Assembly (NCBI GenBank): GCA_028713895.1
Contig: JAQTNH010000001.1
Span: 822,610 to 886,609 of the forward strand
From: Candidatus Nanoarchaeia archaeon
GTDB taxonomy: Archaea; Nanobdellota; Nanobdellia; CSSed11-243R1
Reading direction: 5' to 3'
DNA length: 64,000 nt
Part shown: one piece after another, positions 18,186-27,663 of the stretch
Layout: each line of letters opens with the position of its first letter
Numbering within the stretch: the first letter of the stretch is position 1
Position numbers and translations under genes: made by a program
Notes under the pieces: generated by a model
Told to the model about the DNA's origin: nothing
The model's input: the letters and a program-made list of their open reading frames with translations, nothing else
Databases searched by the model: none

Positions 18186-18989
18186 ATGGAACATTGTCAT
18201 GTATTGAAATTTGTAAACAGCGGCGCAATGCCAGAATTTATTGTCCGACAGATAGGGAACTTTGAAAGCATCAAAACAATTAAGTTTGACGGAATTGTTT
18301 CGTTCAAGGTAATGCCCGGCAGGTTCTGCATTGGCAACCTTATGAAAAACAACAGCCACAAATACTGTTTCAACAAAGTCAGTTCAGGATATCAGTGCAA
18401 TGACTGCTTCAAGCAGAATCCCTATAATTTCTGCGCATTCTGTTCAGGCACCAGATGTTATCTTGGAAAGAAAATCTGCGGGGAGCATTTTGTCTATCTC
18501 GCAACATTTGCAAATGTCCTGAAAGTCGGCGTGACCTCAATCCGCAGGTGGCCGGAACGTGTTATTGAGCAGGGAGCTGACTTTGCAAGTGTTATCTCAC
18601 AGACTCCTGACGGGCTGGAAGCGCGCAGGATTGAGAGCGAGATAAAGAAAAGATTTAACATAACAGACAAGATGTACAACAAATACAAGAGCCATCTGCT
18701 GCACAGAAAAGATGCACGCGAGCTTGGAAAACATATTCTCCAGACTGCCTATGCAGACATCGTAGATGCAATCCCCGCAACTACAAAACTGGATTTAGAC
18801 ATTCTTGACCTATCAGAGAATTACACTGATATCGAGGAGCAGCCAAACGTGAAGGAAATCACTGACGACATGCAGGTTTGCGGAAAAATAATCGGAACAA
18901 AGGGCAATTTCATTGTAATGAAAAGCGGAGCAAAGACAGAAGTTTTCAATGGCTATGACCTGGTCGGCAGAGTAATCAAGATGGAGTAA
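18186..18989 (+). CDS. DUF2797-like zinc protein
   Basis: Cys-rich CNDCFKQNPYNFCAFCSGTRC; HFVYLATFANVLKVGVTSIRRWPERVIEQGADFA. SD ggtgag before ATG 18186. Confidence 0.7.
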   Translation: MEHCHVLKFVNSGAMPEFIVRQIGNFESIKTIKFDGIVSFKVMPGRFCIGNLMKNNSHKYCFNKVSSGYQCNDCFKQNPYNFCAFCSGTRCYLGKKICGEHFVYLATFANVLKVGVTSIRRWPERVIEQGADFASVISQTPDGLEARRIESEIKKRFNITDKMYNKYKSHLLHRKDARELGKHILQTAYADIVDAIPATTKLDLDILDLSENYTDIEEQPNVKEITDDMQVCGKIIGTKGNFIVMKSGAKTEVFNGYDLVGRVIKME

Positions 18990-19041
18990 TATCGCCAAGT
19001 TTATATATAGTAAGTTATATATTAACTATAGGTGATATATA

Positions 19042-19266
19042 GTGGAAGTGACCACAATACAGCTTGAAAAAAAAATTGTTGAATCCCTGAAGGAAGCCCG
19101 CGAGTACCCCAGGCAAACTTATAACGAGCTGATTAAACACATGATTGGCGTTTTTGTACGCATCAAAAAGAAAAACCAATATGACAAATTCCTTCATAGG
19201 ATACAACAGGCAAAAATGAAAGAGTTATGGGACAATAATGAAGATGAGGCTTGGGAACATGCTTAA
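19042..19266 (+). CDS. Putative antitoxin, 74 aa
   Basis: Short ORF (GTG start) directly upstream of, and overlapping, a MazF-like ORF; VTTIQLEKKIVESLKEARE. Confidence 0.65.
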   Translation: MEVTTIQLEKKIVESLKEAREYPRQTYNELIKHMIGVFVRIKKKNQYDKFLHRIQQAKMKELWDNNEDEAWEHA

Positions 19267-19573
19267 CGCAGGGGATGTTGTTCTTGCAAATATCCAGTTT
19301 GTGGATACTTTTGAAATTAAAAAAAGACCCGCTGTTGTGCTTTTTGAAGAACATGAAAATGTTGTTGTTGCAGGGATAACCAGCAATAAGGAGATGAAGG
19401 GGATACCTCTTACAAAAAAAGAAGGGGCTGTAAAAGACAGCGTCATAAAACTGAATTATATATTCACAGTTTCAAAAATGATGCTGGACAAAACATTATT
19501 TTCATTATCTGCTGAAAAAAAGAAACTTGTTTTTGACGGACTTGTTACAAGATTAAGCAGTTTATCCAAATAA
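19238..19573 (+). CDS. MazF/PemK-family toxin
   Basis: GDVVLANIQFVDTFEIKKRPAVVLFEE..VVVAGITSN motifs; true start possibly MLNAGD. Confidence 0.8.
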   Translation: MKMRLGNMLNAGDVVLANIQFVDTFEIKKRPAVVLFEEHENVVVAGITSNKEMKGIPLTKKEGAVKDSVIKLNYIFTVSKMMLDKTLFSLSAEKKKLVFDGLVTRLSSLSK

Positions 19574-19599
19574 TTTAGGGCGCACAAATGCCTTTGTAA

Positions 19600-20298
19600 T
19601 CATTCTTTTTTCTTCAGAAATCTGTTAATCTGGCCCTGCATTTCGTTTGAAACAATATTGTTAAGCGTAAAAATGAACCGCAGCACAAAGCTTGCTTCGC
19701 CTGTTCTTTTGAGATAGTCAACAACGCTGTCCTTGAAAAGACTGTAATTTATGGTTACTTCCTTGTTGACGCCTGTAACCGCCTTTTTGACTCTGCTTGC
19801 AATCCTGAGCGAATTTATGGTGTCTATACTGAAAATTGTGTAAAAAGCGCCAAGGATAAAATATGCAAATGTGTTGCCTTCAGTAAAGCTGAGCGCAATG
19901 TTGACATATGGAAACATAAAAAAGTAAAAAATAAGTGAGAGGACTGTGAAATAAAATGTGCAGAGAGGGCAGATTATGCCCCTAAAATTCATAAAATTAT
20001 TCGAATAGTCCCAGATTCTTATTTTGTAAAGGTTTATGAAAATCAGACCTGACACCAACTCCAGCCCTGTAGTGACTACCGCAAATACGATTATCCGCAG
20101 TATCAGGTTCATCGGAACTAGTGAGATGAGATAGACCAAGATAAGCCCAAAACCATAGACTGGCAGATAGGGGCCGTTCAAGAAACCAGGATTAAGTTTT
20201 TTCAGCCTTCTATTAAACAATACTTCTGCCATCCACCCCATAAGGCTTCCTGCTGCAAATAGAAACAGCAAATCAATCCAGCTTAACACCATTTTCAC
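19600..20298 (-). CDS. Membrane protein, CmpB/DUF1113-like putative permease
   Basis: GWMAEVLFNRR, FLNGPYLPVYGFG, WDYSNNFMNFRGIICP; multiple TM helices. Confidence 0.6.
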   Translation of the reverse strand: MKMVLSWIDLLFLFAAGSLMGWMAEVLFNRRLKKLNPGFLNGPYLPVYGFGLILVYLISLVPMNLILRIIVFAVVTTGLELVSGLIFINLYKIRIWDYSNNFMNFRGIICPLCTFYFTVLSLIFYFFMFPYVNIALSFTEGNTFAYFILGAFYTIFSIDTINSLRIASRVKKAVTGVNKEVTINYSLFKDSVVDYLKRTGEASFVLRFIFTLNNIVSNEMQGQINRFLKKKE

Positions 20299-20391
20299 CT
20301 GATTATCATATTAACGCGCGCTATTTAAGAATATTGTATTCAGAAATCTTTTTATAGCAACCTGTTCTTTCTGGTTTTGGAAGTTGTAACC

Positions 20392-21021
20392 ATGCAAAAG
20401 ATTCTTGAATCCCTTAAAAAACTGAAGAACAGCGAACTGAAGAGTCAGATAGATGCACGGGTGTGCGAGTTTAAGGAGCTGGGCAAGAAATCAAATGACG
20501 AACTGTTCAAGGAACTGTGCTTCTGCATACTGACTGCAAACTTCACTGCAGAGCGCGGAATAAAGATACAAAACGAGATTGGAAACGGATTCATCACGCT
20601 GAGCGAAACTGAACTGGCAAAAAAACTGAAAGAACTGGGGCACAGGTTCCCGAATGCGCGGGCAAAATATATTGTTGAAGCGCGGAAATACAAGGACGAG
20701 CTCAAGAAAGTTCTGGCTTCAAAGAGCGAGCATGAGGCGCGCGAATGGCTGGTCGAGCACATCAAAGGGCTGGGATACAAGGAAGCGAGCCACTTTTTGC
20801 GCAACATCGGGTTCTGCAACTGCGCAATAATTGATTTCCACATAATTGACGCGCTGATAGAAAGCGGACAGATTGAAAAGCTGAAATCAAAATCCTTATC
20901 AAAGAAAAAATATCTTGAAATAGAAAATAAGCTGCGGGAGATAGCAAAGAAAACAGGGCTTAACATGGCTGAACTTGACCTATATCTCTGGTGCAGCGAA
21001 ACAGGGAAGGTGTTGAAATAA
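20392..21021 (+). CDS. ogg: 8-oxoguanine DNA glycosylase/AP lyase (Ogg2-like)
   Basis: FCILTANFTAERG, HIKGLGYKEASHFLRNIG, CAIIDFHIIDAL. Confidence 0.85.
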   Translation: MQKILESLKKLKNSELKSQIDARVCEFKELGKKSNDELFKELCFCILTANFTAERGIKIQNEIGNGFITLSETELAKKLKELGHRFPNARAKYIVEARKYKDELKKVLASKSEHEAREWLVEHIKGLGYKEASHFLRNIGFCNCAIIDFHIIDALIESGQIEKLKSKSLSKKKYLEIENKLREIAKKTGLNMAELDLYLWCSETGKVLK

Positions 21022-21449
21022 TGGCTGGAATGACGAGAGACTTTGTTTCGACTATATTTATTGTTAAAGACAGGAAGGTTCTGCTGATTAAACACAAGAA
21101 ACTCGGGCTATGGCTTCCTGTAGGGGGACATATCGAGCCGAATGAGACTCCAGAAGAAGCGGCTGTTAGGGAAGCTAAAGAAGAGAGCGGGCTTGACATA
21201 AAACTTGAACCTGAAACATTCCACAAGCTAAAAATACTCAAGCCACATCATGTTGAGATACACCCTATCAGCAAAGAACATGAGCATATTACTTTTGTTT
21301 ATTTTACTAAACCCATGGGCGGAAAACTTATAAAAAACGAAAGAGAATGCGATGATATACGATGGTTTTCAAAGGAAGAGCTGGACTCTGACGAGATAAC
21401 TGTTGAAATAAAGCATTTTGCAAAACAGGCAATTGAGGAGGTCAAATAA
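21021..21449 (+). CDS. NUDIX hydrolase
   Basis: GGHIEPNETPEEAAVREAKEESGLD. Confidence 0.9.
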   Translation: MAGMTRDFVSTIFIVKDRKVLLIKHKKLGLWLPVGGHIEPNETPEEAAVREAKEESGLDIKLEPETFHKLKILKPHHVEIHPISKEHEHITFVYFTKPMGGKLIKNERECDDIRWFSKEELDSDEITVEIKHFAKQAIEEVK

Positions 21450-21724
21450 TGGTGGACAGAGTACGCGCGAGCCATATACTCGTGAAAACTGAAGCAGAGG
21501 CAAAAACAATTCTTGAGAAGCTGAAAGCAGGCGGGAACTTTGAAAAGCTTGCAATGGAAGTCTCAAAATGCCCGTCAGGCAGAAAAGGCGGAGACCTCGG
21601 GGAGTTCGGCAGGGGAATGATGGTGCGCCCGTTCGAGCTTGCAGCATTCGCGCTGAAGCCAGGCGAGATGTCAGGCATTGTAAAGACAGATTTTGGATAC
21701 CACATTATAAAAAGAACAAAATAA
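21449..21724 (+). CDS. Parvulin-type peptidyl-prolyl cis-trans isomerase
   Basis: RASHILVKTE, GGDLGEFGRGMMV, GYHIIKRTK. Confidence 0.9.
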   Translation: MVDRVRASHILVKTEAEAKTILEKLKAGGNFEKLAMEVSKCPSGRKGGDLGEFGRGMMVRPFELAAFALKPGEMSGIVKTDFGYHIIKRTK

Positions 21725-21746
21725 TCTTATTTAGCAAGGTGAAGTG

Positions 21747-23624
21747 ATGGCACAGCTGAAGAAAGAATTGAGTTATCCAGTGCTGTTACTTTTGGCTATC
21801 AATTCAATGCTTGGCACAGGAATACTTTTCCTTCCGGGGTTCGCAGCATTCATTGCAGGACCCGCATCGCTTCTTGCGTGGATTGGGGCTGCGATTATTG
21901 CGATTTTCATTGCAATGTGCTTTGCAGAGCTCTCAAGCATGATGCCAAAGTCAGGTGGAGTATACGAGTACACCAAGCAGGCATTTGGCAGCTTTGCAGG
22001 GTTCATGACAGGCTGGATGACATGGATTGTTGCGAACGTCTCAATTGCAATGTTCGTGAGCGGAGGATTCATTTATCTCGGCGCAATTTTTAACATCAGC
22101 GAAGTTTGGACTGTACTCCTTTCAATTATATTCATCTTAGGCATAACCTATGTCAGCTACAGGGGGATTGGGGCCAGCGCAAAACTGCTTGTTGCTTTTG
22201 CAGTAATAACCCTCAGCAGCATAATTTTTGTAATCCTTGTCGGCGCGCCGCATATTGATGTCTCACGATTAAGCCCGCTAATTGTGTTTCCGCCGCTGTC
22301 AATCCTTGTAGCACTGTACTTTATATTTGAAGTTTTCTTCGGCTGGGAAGCAATAACTTTTTTTGCAGAGGAAACAAAAGACCCAAAGCGCGTACTTCCA
22401 AAGACAATGATAATGTCAACACTAATTCTCGCAGGACTTGTAATCTCTGTTGTATTTGTTTCGCTGACTGCGATTGACTGGACAATACTTGCAAGCTCAG
22501 ATTATTCTGCAATTGAAGTTGTGTCTGCTTTTGTTCCGCCGTGGCTTTTGGGAATATTCACTGTGTTTTTGGTGTTCAACATACTCGGGAGCGCAGCAGA
22601 CGGAATAATCTCAACGCCGCGCCTTGTATTTGCGATGGCGCGCGACAACCACCTTCCGAAAGTTCTGAGCAAAGTTCACCCAAGATACAGCACACCGCAT
22701 TATGCAATAATACTGCAGACTGTAATCATACTTTTCGTGTTCTTGCTTGGCTCGTTCAGGCTTCTGCTTGAAGTGCTTCTTCCGCTGACTGTCATCTCAT
22801 ATTCGCTTGTAATCCTTTCAGTTACTCAGTTGAGAAAAAAGATGCCCAATGCAGAGCGTCCGTTCAAAATGCCATTTGGAATGATTATTCCGCCGCTGCT
22901 GGTTTCATTGCTGTGGATAATAATGTTCATGGGAATGTCTTTCCAGAGCGTTGCGCTCGGGCTTTCGCTGGTCCTGCTGGGAATTCCGCTTTACTGGATT
23001 GCAATACTAGGATACCACAAGAAATTCATCAGGTTCTTCAGCAATCTTAGCGGGGATATAAGCTTCCACACATACAACTTTTTCATTGGAAACTATGTAT
23101 TAAACCATCTTTACAACTATTTTTCAGACGCGACAATAGAAAAAGTCGCGGACATTGGCTGCGGAGTGGGAGTTGCAACACACCAGATGGCAAAGCGGAT
23201 ACCGCTGGACGGAATGATTTATGGTGTTGACTTTGCAAAACGCGAGCTTGACATAGCGCGCCAGCACCAGAAAGAGAGGGATATCAAGAATCTTGAATTC
23301 ATACAGGCAGACTTGTACAATCTTGGGGAGAACAAGGAGACTGACAGGAAACTGCGCGGCTTGGACGGAGTAATGGGCATCGGAGTTCTTGGTTATCTTC
23401 AGGACCCTGTTGTTGTGCTGAGCAGCATGAAAAAGCGCCTGCGGGCAGGCGGAAAGTTCTATTTTGTAGATTACGACTATGCAACGCAGTTGTTTGACAA
23501 GCCGTGGCTTGAGAGCAATGAAAAGATAAGGGATATATTCGCTGCAGCAGGATTGAAAGTCAAAATCTGGCGCCAGAAGCGCCTTTTCTGGCAGTACGTG
23601 CACATGTACGGGGAGAAAGAGTAA
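21747..23624 (+). CDS. APC-superfamily amino acid permease fused to a SAM-dependent methyltransferase domain
   Basis: N-terminal about 12 TM permease (INSMLGTGILFLPG); C-terminal VADIGCGVGVATHQMAKRI..GVDFAKRELDIARQ..LRAGGKFYFVDYD in one uninterrupted frame. Confidence 0.85.
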   Translation: MAQLKKELSYPVLLLLAINSMLGTGILFLPGFAAFIAGPASLLAWIGAAIIAIFIAMCFAELSSMMPKSGGVYEYTKQAFGSFAGFMTGWMTWIVANVSIAMFVSGGFIYLGAIFNISEVWTVLLSIIFILGITYVSYRGIGASAKLLVAFAVITLSSIIFVILVGAPHIDVSRLSPLIVFPPLSILVALYFIFEVFFGWEAITFFAEETKDPKRVLPKTMIMSTLILAGLVISVVFVSLTAIDWTILASSDYSAIEVVSAFVPPWLLGIFTVFLVFNILGSAADGIISTPRLVFAMARDNHLPKVLSKVHPRYSTPHYAIILQTVIILFVFLLGSFRLLLEVLLPLTVISYSLVILSVTQLRKKMPNAERPFKMPFGMIIPPLLVSLLWIIMFMGMSFQSVALGLSLVLLGIPLYWIAILGYHKKFIRFFSNLSGDISFHTYNFFIGNYVLNHLYNYFSDATIEKVADIGCGVGVATHQMAKRIPLDGMIYGVDFAKRELDIARQHQKERDIKNLEFIQADLYNLGENKETDRKLRGLDGVMGIGVLGYLQDPVVVLSSMKKRLRAGGKFYFVDYDYATQLFDKPWLESNEKIRDIFAAAGLKVKIWRQKRLFWQYVHMYGEKE

Positions 23625-23625
23625 T

Positions 23626-23979
23626 ATGGCTGACAATGCCGATATTTTTGTCAGCAGAGAAGGTCCGATTATACGCCCTGAGCCTTTTGGGCTTGAGGAC
23701 AGATTAGAAAAGCCGCCGCTGCCAAAACGAATCAAGGCTGAAGTTATTTTCTTCCTTGACTGCTTTGTAAACATACAAAAATGGAACCCTGGATATCTTG
23801 TAAACGTATATTCAGAAGGTGGTTTCTACAAAGCTGCAGGATATGTCGCATTGTGGGCCAAGAATTATGATGCTGCAGTCTGCAATTACAGAAAAGCAGG
23901 CAAACACAATGTTGCGAACAACATAATAAGCAAGCTTATACTAAAGCAAGAGCCTCAAACAAATCCACAATATTTATAA
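23626..23979 (+). CDS. Hypothetical protein, 117 aa
   Basis: Starts 2 nt after the previous stop; likely same operon. Confidence 0.6.
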   Translation: MADNADIFVSREGPIIRPEPFGLEDRLEKPPLPKRIKAEVIFFLDCFVNIQKWNPGYLVNVYSEGGFYKAAGYVALWAKNYDAAVCNYRKAGKHNVANNIISKLILKQEPQTNPQYL

Positions 23980-24005
23980 ATGCTTCATTATTTGAATTAT
24001 CAGAT

Positions 24006-24016
24006 GGTGGGGTTCT
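24006..24016 (+). promoter_or_regulatory. Leader motif GGTGGGGTTCT, copy 2
   Basis: gatGGTGGGGTTCTgg, 12 nt before ATG 24029; TATA tttataaatg about 30 nt upstream. Confidence 0.7.
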
Positions 24017-24028
24017 GGAGCGAAGAAG

Positions 24029-24247
24029 ATGGAGTATAAACTAAAAGATTTGGCGTACAAAACACTGGATGTTGCATTAGATTTGGTTCCGATGTTAGGG
24101 CTAATGCGTGCATCTGACAGGATGGACAAAAACCATAATGCAACTGCGAGAGACGTTTTAGTCTACGCTTACCAGGGGATTTACACGGCACAATTGTTTG
24201 GAATGGTGGCTATTGCTGCGCATAACGAACTGTCCGCACTTCTTTGA
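24029..24247 (+). CDS. Hypothetical protein, 72 aa
   Basis: ORF preceded by TATA (tatttataaatgc) and ggtggggttct leader motif. Confidence 0.6.
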   Translation: MEYKLKDLAYKTLDVALDLVPMLGLMRASDRMDKNHNATARDVLVYAYQGIYTAQLFGMVAIAAHNELSALL

Positions 24248-24277
24248 GGATTAACAATAAAATTTTGGAATGAAAAC

Positions 24278-25117
24278 ATGAATGATTCATTAAAACAAAT
24301 AGAACTGATGCGTCAGAATTTGGAGTATGAAGATTCTCTTAGGCTGGCACAGAGCAATGGAATGATAGACGCTGAAAAAGAGATGTTAAACGTCTTGAGC
24401 TCGTGCAGGCCTGAACAACAGACAGATGCGTTCAGAGAAACTGCACTAGTGTACAGCTTAATAGCAAACCACTATGCAAATGTTTGGGACTATGAATCCG
24501 CAGAAGAGATGAAAATCAAGGAAGTTGTAGGACTTGAACTGATTCTTGGAGATTTAAAGGACAAGAAACGTAAATTTGATGCAAACATAGCTTTGGGAAA
24601 CAGCTATGCAACCCTTTCAAACTGGCAGCACAAACAGCTGAAAAAAGATGATGGTCTTACGAAACTCCTTGCATTTATCAAACTTGATGAAGCATTTAAC
24701 ATGGCTCTACGCGACAAAAGTCTTGAATTTGATGCGCAGTCATTCGAGTTCATTGAAAATCTTGTTTACAGAAGCCCTATTGCGATGCTTGGAAAATATG
24801 GCGAGTTCTCAAAAGAAATTTTCATGATGACGTTGCAGGCGAAGGACCTGTGCAGCACATTTGGAGTTCTTCCATATGATGCTGCTATAATGATTGACAG
24901 CGAATTTGAAAAATTAAATGTAGCAGACGTGTTTTTGGTGCGTAAAATGATTAAAGAGGGCATAATCAAAAAACCTGAAAACATAAACATAAACAGAAAA
25001 ATGATTGCATATCACAAACGAATTGATAATTACAGACCTGCTGATGTGACTCAAAAAGAAGAGTATTCTATAGTGCACGAAGATGATAACGCAATAATAT
25101 GGAACAAAAACATTTAG
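24278..25117 (+). CDS. Hypothetical helical protein, 279 aa
   Basis: Long ORF; convergent with ABCE1 with overlapping stops. Confidence 0.7.
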   Translation: MNDSLKQIELMRQNLEYEDSLRLAQSNGMIDAEKEMLNVLSSCRPEQQTDAFRETALVYSLIANHYANVWDYESAEEMKIKEVVGLELILGDLKDKKRKFDANIALGNSYATLSNWQHKQLKKDDGLTKLLAFIKLDEAFNMALRDKSLEFDAQSFEFIENLVYRSPIAMLGKYGEFSKEIFMMTLQAKDLCSTFGVLPYDAAIMIDSEFEKLNVADVFLVRKMIKEGIIKKPENININRKMIAYHKRIDNYRPADVTQKEEYSIVHEDDNAIIWNKNI

Positions 25118-26886
25118 CTGTAGTAATAATAGTTCCCGCTTTCTTTCTGCTCGCGGTCTTTTACTGAGTCAAGCTTGTTGATGCGCGGGCGCTGGGTCTG
25201 GCCGTCGCGGCGCATTGTGATGCTGACTTCCTTGAGGAACGCGTTCATTCCTGTCCTCATGTCAACAGGGCCGAATGTTTCGCCGCGCTTTGACGACTCA
25301 CCGCGGAACACAAGCAGACGCTCGCTTATGTAATCAAGGAACAGAAGGTCATGGTCAATCACGATTGCTGCGGAGTTCTTCTTTTTTATTGCCTCCTTAA
25401 TCATCTTTGCAACATGCAGCCGCTGCTCGACATCAAGGTAAGCAGAGGGCTCGTCAAGCAGGTATATGTCAGCATTTTTTGCAAGGCAGACTGCTATTGC
25501 AACGCGCTGGAGCTCTCCGCCGCTCAGGGAGTTTATCTTGTGGTTCAATAACTTGCCTATCTGCAACGGATTTATGACTGTGTGGCGGAACTCATCATTG
25601 CCGAAATCTTTTGTGACAGATGCCAGGACTTCGGAAACTGTGCTTTCGGAATTGGATTCAATGTACTGCGGCTTGTAGGAAATCTTCATCTTTGTGTCAA
25701 TGCTTCCTGTGTCCGGCTTCAGCTCGCCAGCAAGGATTTTTGCAAAAGTTGTCTTGCCTGTGCCGTTCTCGCCGAGGATTCCAACAATCTCGTTAACCTC
25801 TATTTTTCCTTCGCTGACACTGAGCCTGAAGTCTCCGAGCTTTTTGGTTATGTCTGTCCACTCAGTGAGTATCGGGTTCTTCCCCTTTTTTGTGAGAGGA
25901 TGCGCTTCGAACTTTATTATGTGGTCGCGGAAGCGGACATTTTCGTCCTTGAGATATCCGTCAAGATAAGTGTTGATTCCGTTCTTTGAGGACATTGTAT
26001 GCGAAACAACTCCGTATACCCCGGGCTCGCCGTACATCACCTGAAGCAAATCAGAAATGTAGTCCAGCACAATCAAATCGTGTTCAATAACGCTGATGCT
26101 TGTATCCTTATTCTTGAGGCTGTAAATCAGCCTTGAGACATTCAGGCGCTGCTTTATGTCAAGATATGAAGAGGGCTCGTCAAAGAACATGACATTCGCG
26201 CCCTTGAGTATTGTGGCTGCGATTGCTGTGCGCTGGAGCTCGCCTCCAGAAATGTTCTTGATATCCCTGTCAAGCACTCGGGTTATGTTGAGCTGTTCAG
26301 CCACTTTTGTAATATTTTTGTTTTTGTCGACTTTCTGGAGAAGCTCCTTGACTGTGCCGTTGAATCCCTTTGGAATCGCGTCAACATACTGGGGCTTGTA
26401 AGCGAGATTAATCTGCTTTTTGAAAAGCTTTTCAAAATAAGGCTGGGCTTCGGTACCGCGGAAGAACTGGACAATTTCCTTGTGCTCGGGCTTCTCGCCA
26501 ACGCGTCCGAGATTAGGGTATTCCATGCCTGCAAGAATCTGGATAGCTGTCGTTTTTCCTATCCCGTTCGGGCCAAGGACACCCACGACCTCGCCGAACT
26601 GCGGGATGATTGTGCGGAAGAGCTTGAAGCCGTTTTTTGTGTAGCGGTGAAGCGCCTGGGTTTTTAGTTCCTCGGGAAGATTAAGGATGGATATGCACTG
26701 CACAGGGCATTTCTTGACGCAGATTCCGCAGCCTATGCAAAGCCCCTCGTCAATTACAGGCTTTTTGTCTGCGCCTTCAAGTATGCAGTCCTTGCCGGAA
26801 CGCACAACAGGGCAGACATTCCTGCAGATAAAGGGGCATTCTTTCGGAGCTATACAGACATCTTTCTTAACTGTTGCAATTCTCAT
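25114..26886 (-). CDS. ABCE1/Rli1 ribosome-recycling ATPase
   Basis: N-terminal ferredoxin-like clusters CIGCGICVKKCPVQCI, two ABC domains (GPNGIGKTT, GENGTGKTT; two LSGGELQR-type signatures). Confidence 0.95.
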   Translation of the reverse strand: MRIATVKKDVCIAPKECPFICRNVCPVVRSGKDCILEGADKKPVIDEGLCIGCGICVKKCPVQCISILNLPEELKTQALHRYTKNGFKLFRTIIPQFGEVVGVLGPNGIGKTTAIQILAGMEYPNLGRVGEKPEHKEIVQFFRGTEAQPYFEKLFKKQINLAYKPQYVDAIPKGFNGTVKELLQKVDKNKNITKVAEQLNITRVLDRDIKNISGGELQRTAIAATILKGANVMFFDEPSSYLDIKQRLNVSRLIYSLKNKDTSISVIEHDLIVLDYISDLLQVMYGEPGVYGVVSHTMSSKNGINTYLDGYLKDENVRFRDHIIKFEAHPLTKKGKNPILTEWTDITKKLGDFRLSVSEGKIEVNEIVGILGENGTGKTTFAKILAGELKPDTGSIDTKMKISYKPQYIESNSESTVSEVLASVTKDFGNDEFRHTVINPLQIGKLLNHKINSLSGGELQRVAIAVCLAKNADIYLLDEPSAYLDVEQRLHVAKMIKEAIKKKNSAAIVIDHDLLFLDYISERLLVFRGESSKRGETFGPVDMRTGMNAFLKEVSITMRRDGQTQRPRINKLDSVKDREQKESGNYYYYS

Positions 26887-27629
26887 TATATCGCACCTTT
26901 TGATTTAAGGAATTTTTTTGCATTTATGAAGTTTTTTACCTTGGGGTCGGGAAGCTCAAGCGCAACCACTGCATTTTTCGGAATCAGCGGAAGAATAAAG
27001 TCAAAATCAATGTTTCCGTTTTCATCATCGAAAGAGAGATGCACGTCATTCGCCTGGTTCATGTTTGTGTTGTAAAGATGGAAATATTCCGGCTTCAGCT
27101 TCAGAAAATCTGTGATAACCTTTTTATAATCTGTCTTGTGCGCAAAAGCAGAATGGATGGCGTGGGAGAAATCCAGGCAAAAGCCGCAGCCAATCTCATC
27201 AATGATTTTTTTGTACTCGCCCGGAAGAGAAGTTGTGTGAGTCCCTGCGTTGCTCATGTACGGCAAATTTTCAATAAGCAGGCGTATCTTTTTTGATTTT
27301 GCAAATTTCATGAGCCCCTTGAGGTTTTTAATCATGTTTTCAACTGAAGCGCCAGGAGCTTTTGTTCCTGTGTGGACAATCGCTGTTTTGCATTTCAGTT
27401 TTTCAGCAAGAACGAGGCTATCCTTTACAGCGGATACGCCTGATTTGCTTCCGAGCAGCGCAAGATTTACGCCGAAGTCATGGTGCGGGCAGTGCATTGT
27501 ATAAACTGCCTTGGGCATTTTTTTGTAATCCACACCGCTGGTATAATAAATTTCTATAAAGTCAGCCTCTTTTGCAAGGGCTTTGGCTACGCCGATGTCA
27601 TCAAGGTTTGTTTTTGCGCCGATTTTCAT
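26886..27629 (-). CDS. Endonuclease IV-like / AP2 TIM-barrel protein
   Basis: Start MKIGAKTNLDDIG at 27629; AIVHTG, LLIENLPY, GFCLDFSHAIH, YFHLYNTN. Listed 532-aa ORF is an N-terminal over-extension antisense to the YchF-like gene. Confidence 0.75.
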   Translation of the reverse strand: MKIGAKTNLDDIGVAKALAKEADFIEIYYTSGVDYKKMPKAVYTMHCPHHDFGVNLALLGSKSGVSAVKDSLVLAEKLKCKTAIVHTGTKAPGASVENMIKNLKGLMKFAKSKKIRLLIENLPYMSNAGTHTTSLPGEYKKIIDEIGCGFCLDFSHAIHSAFAHKTDYKKVITDFLKLKPEYFHLYNTNMNQANDVHLSFDDENGNIDFDFILPLIPKNAVVALELPDPKVKNFINAKKFLKSKGAI

Positions 27630-27663
27630 TAACTTTAAAAGACAATTTAATATTAAAAAAGGT

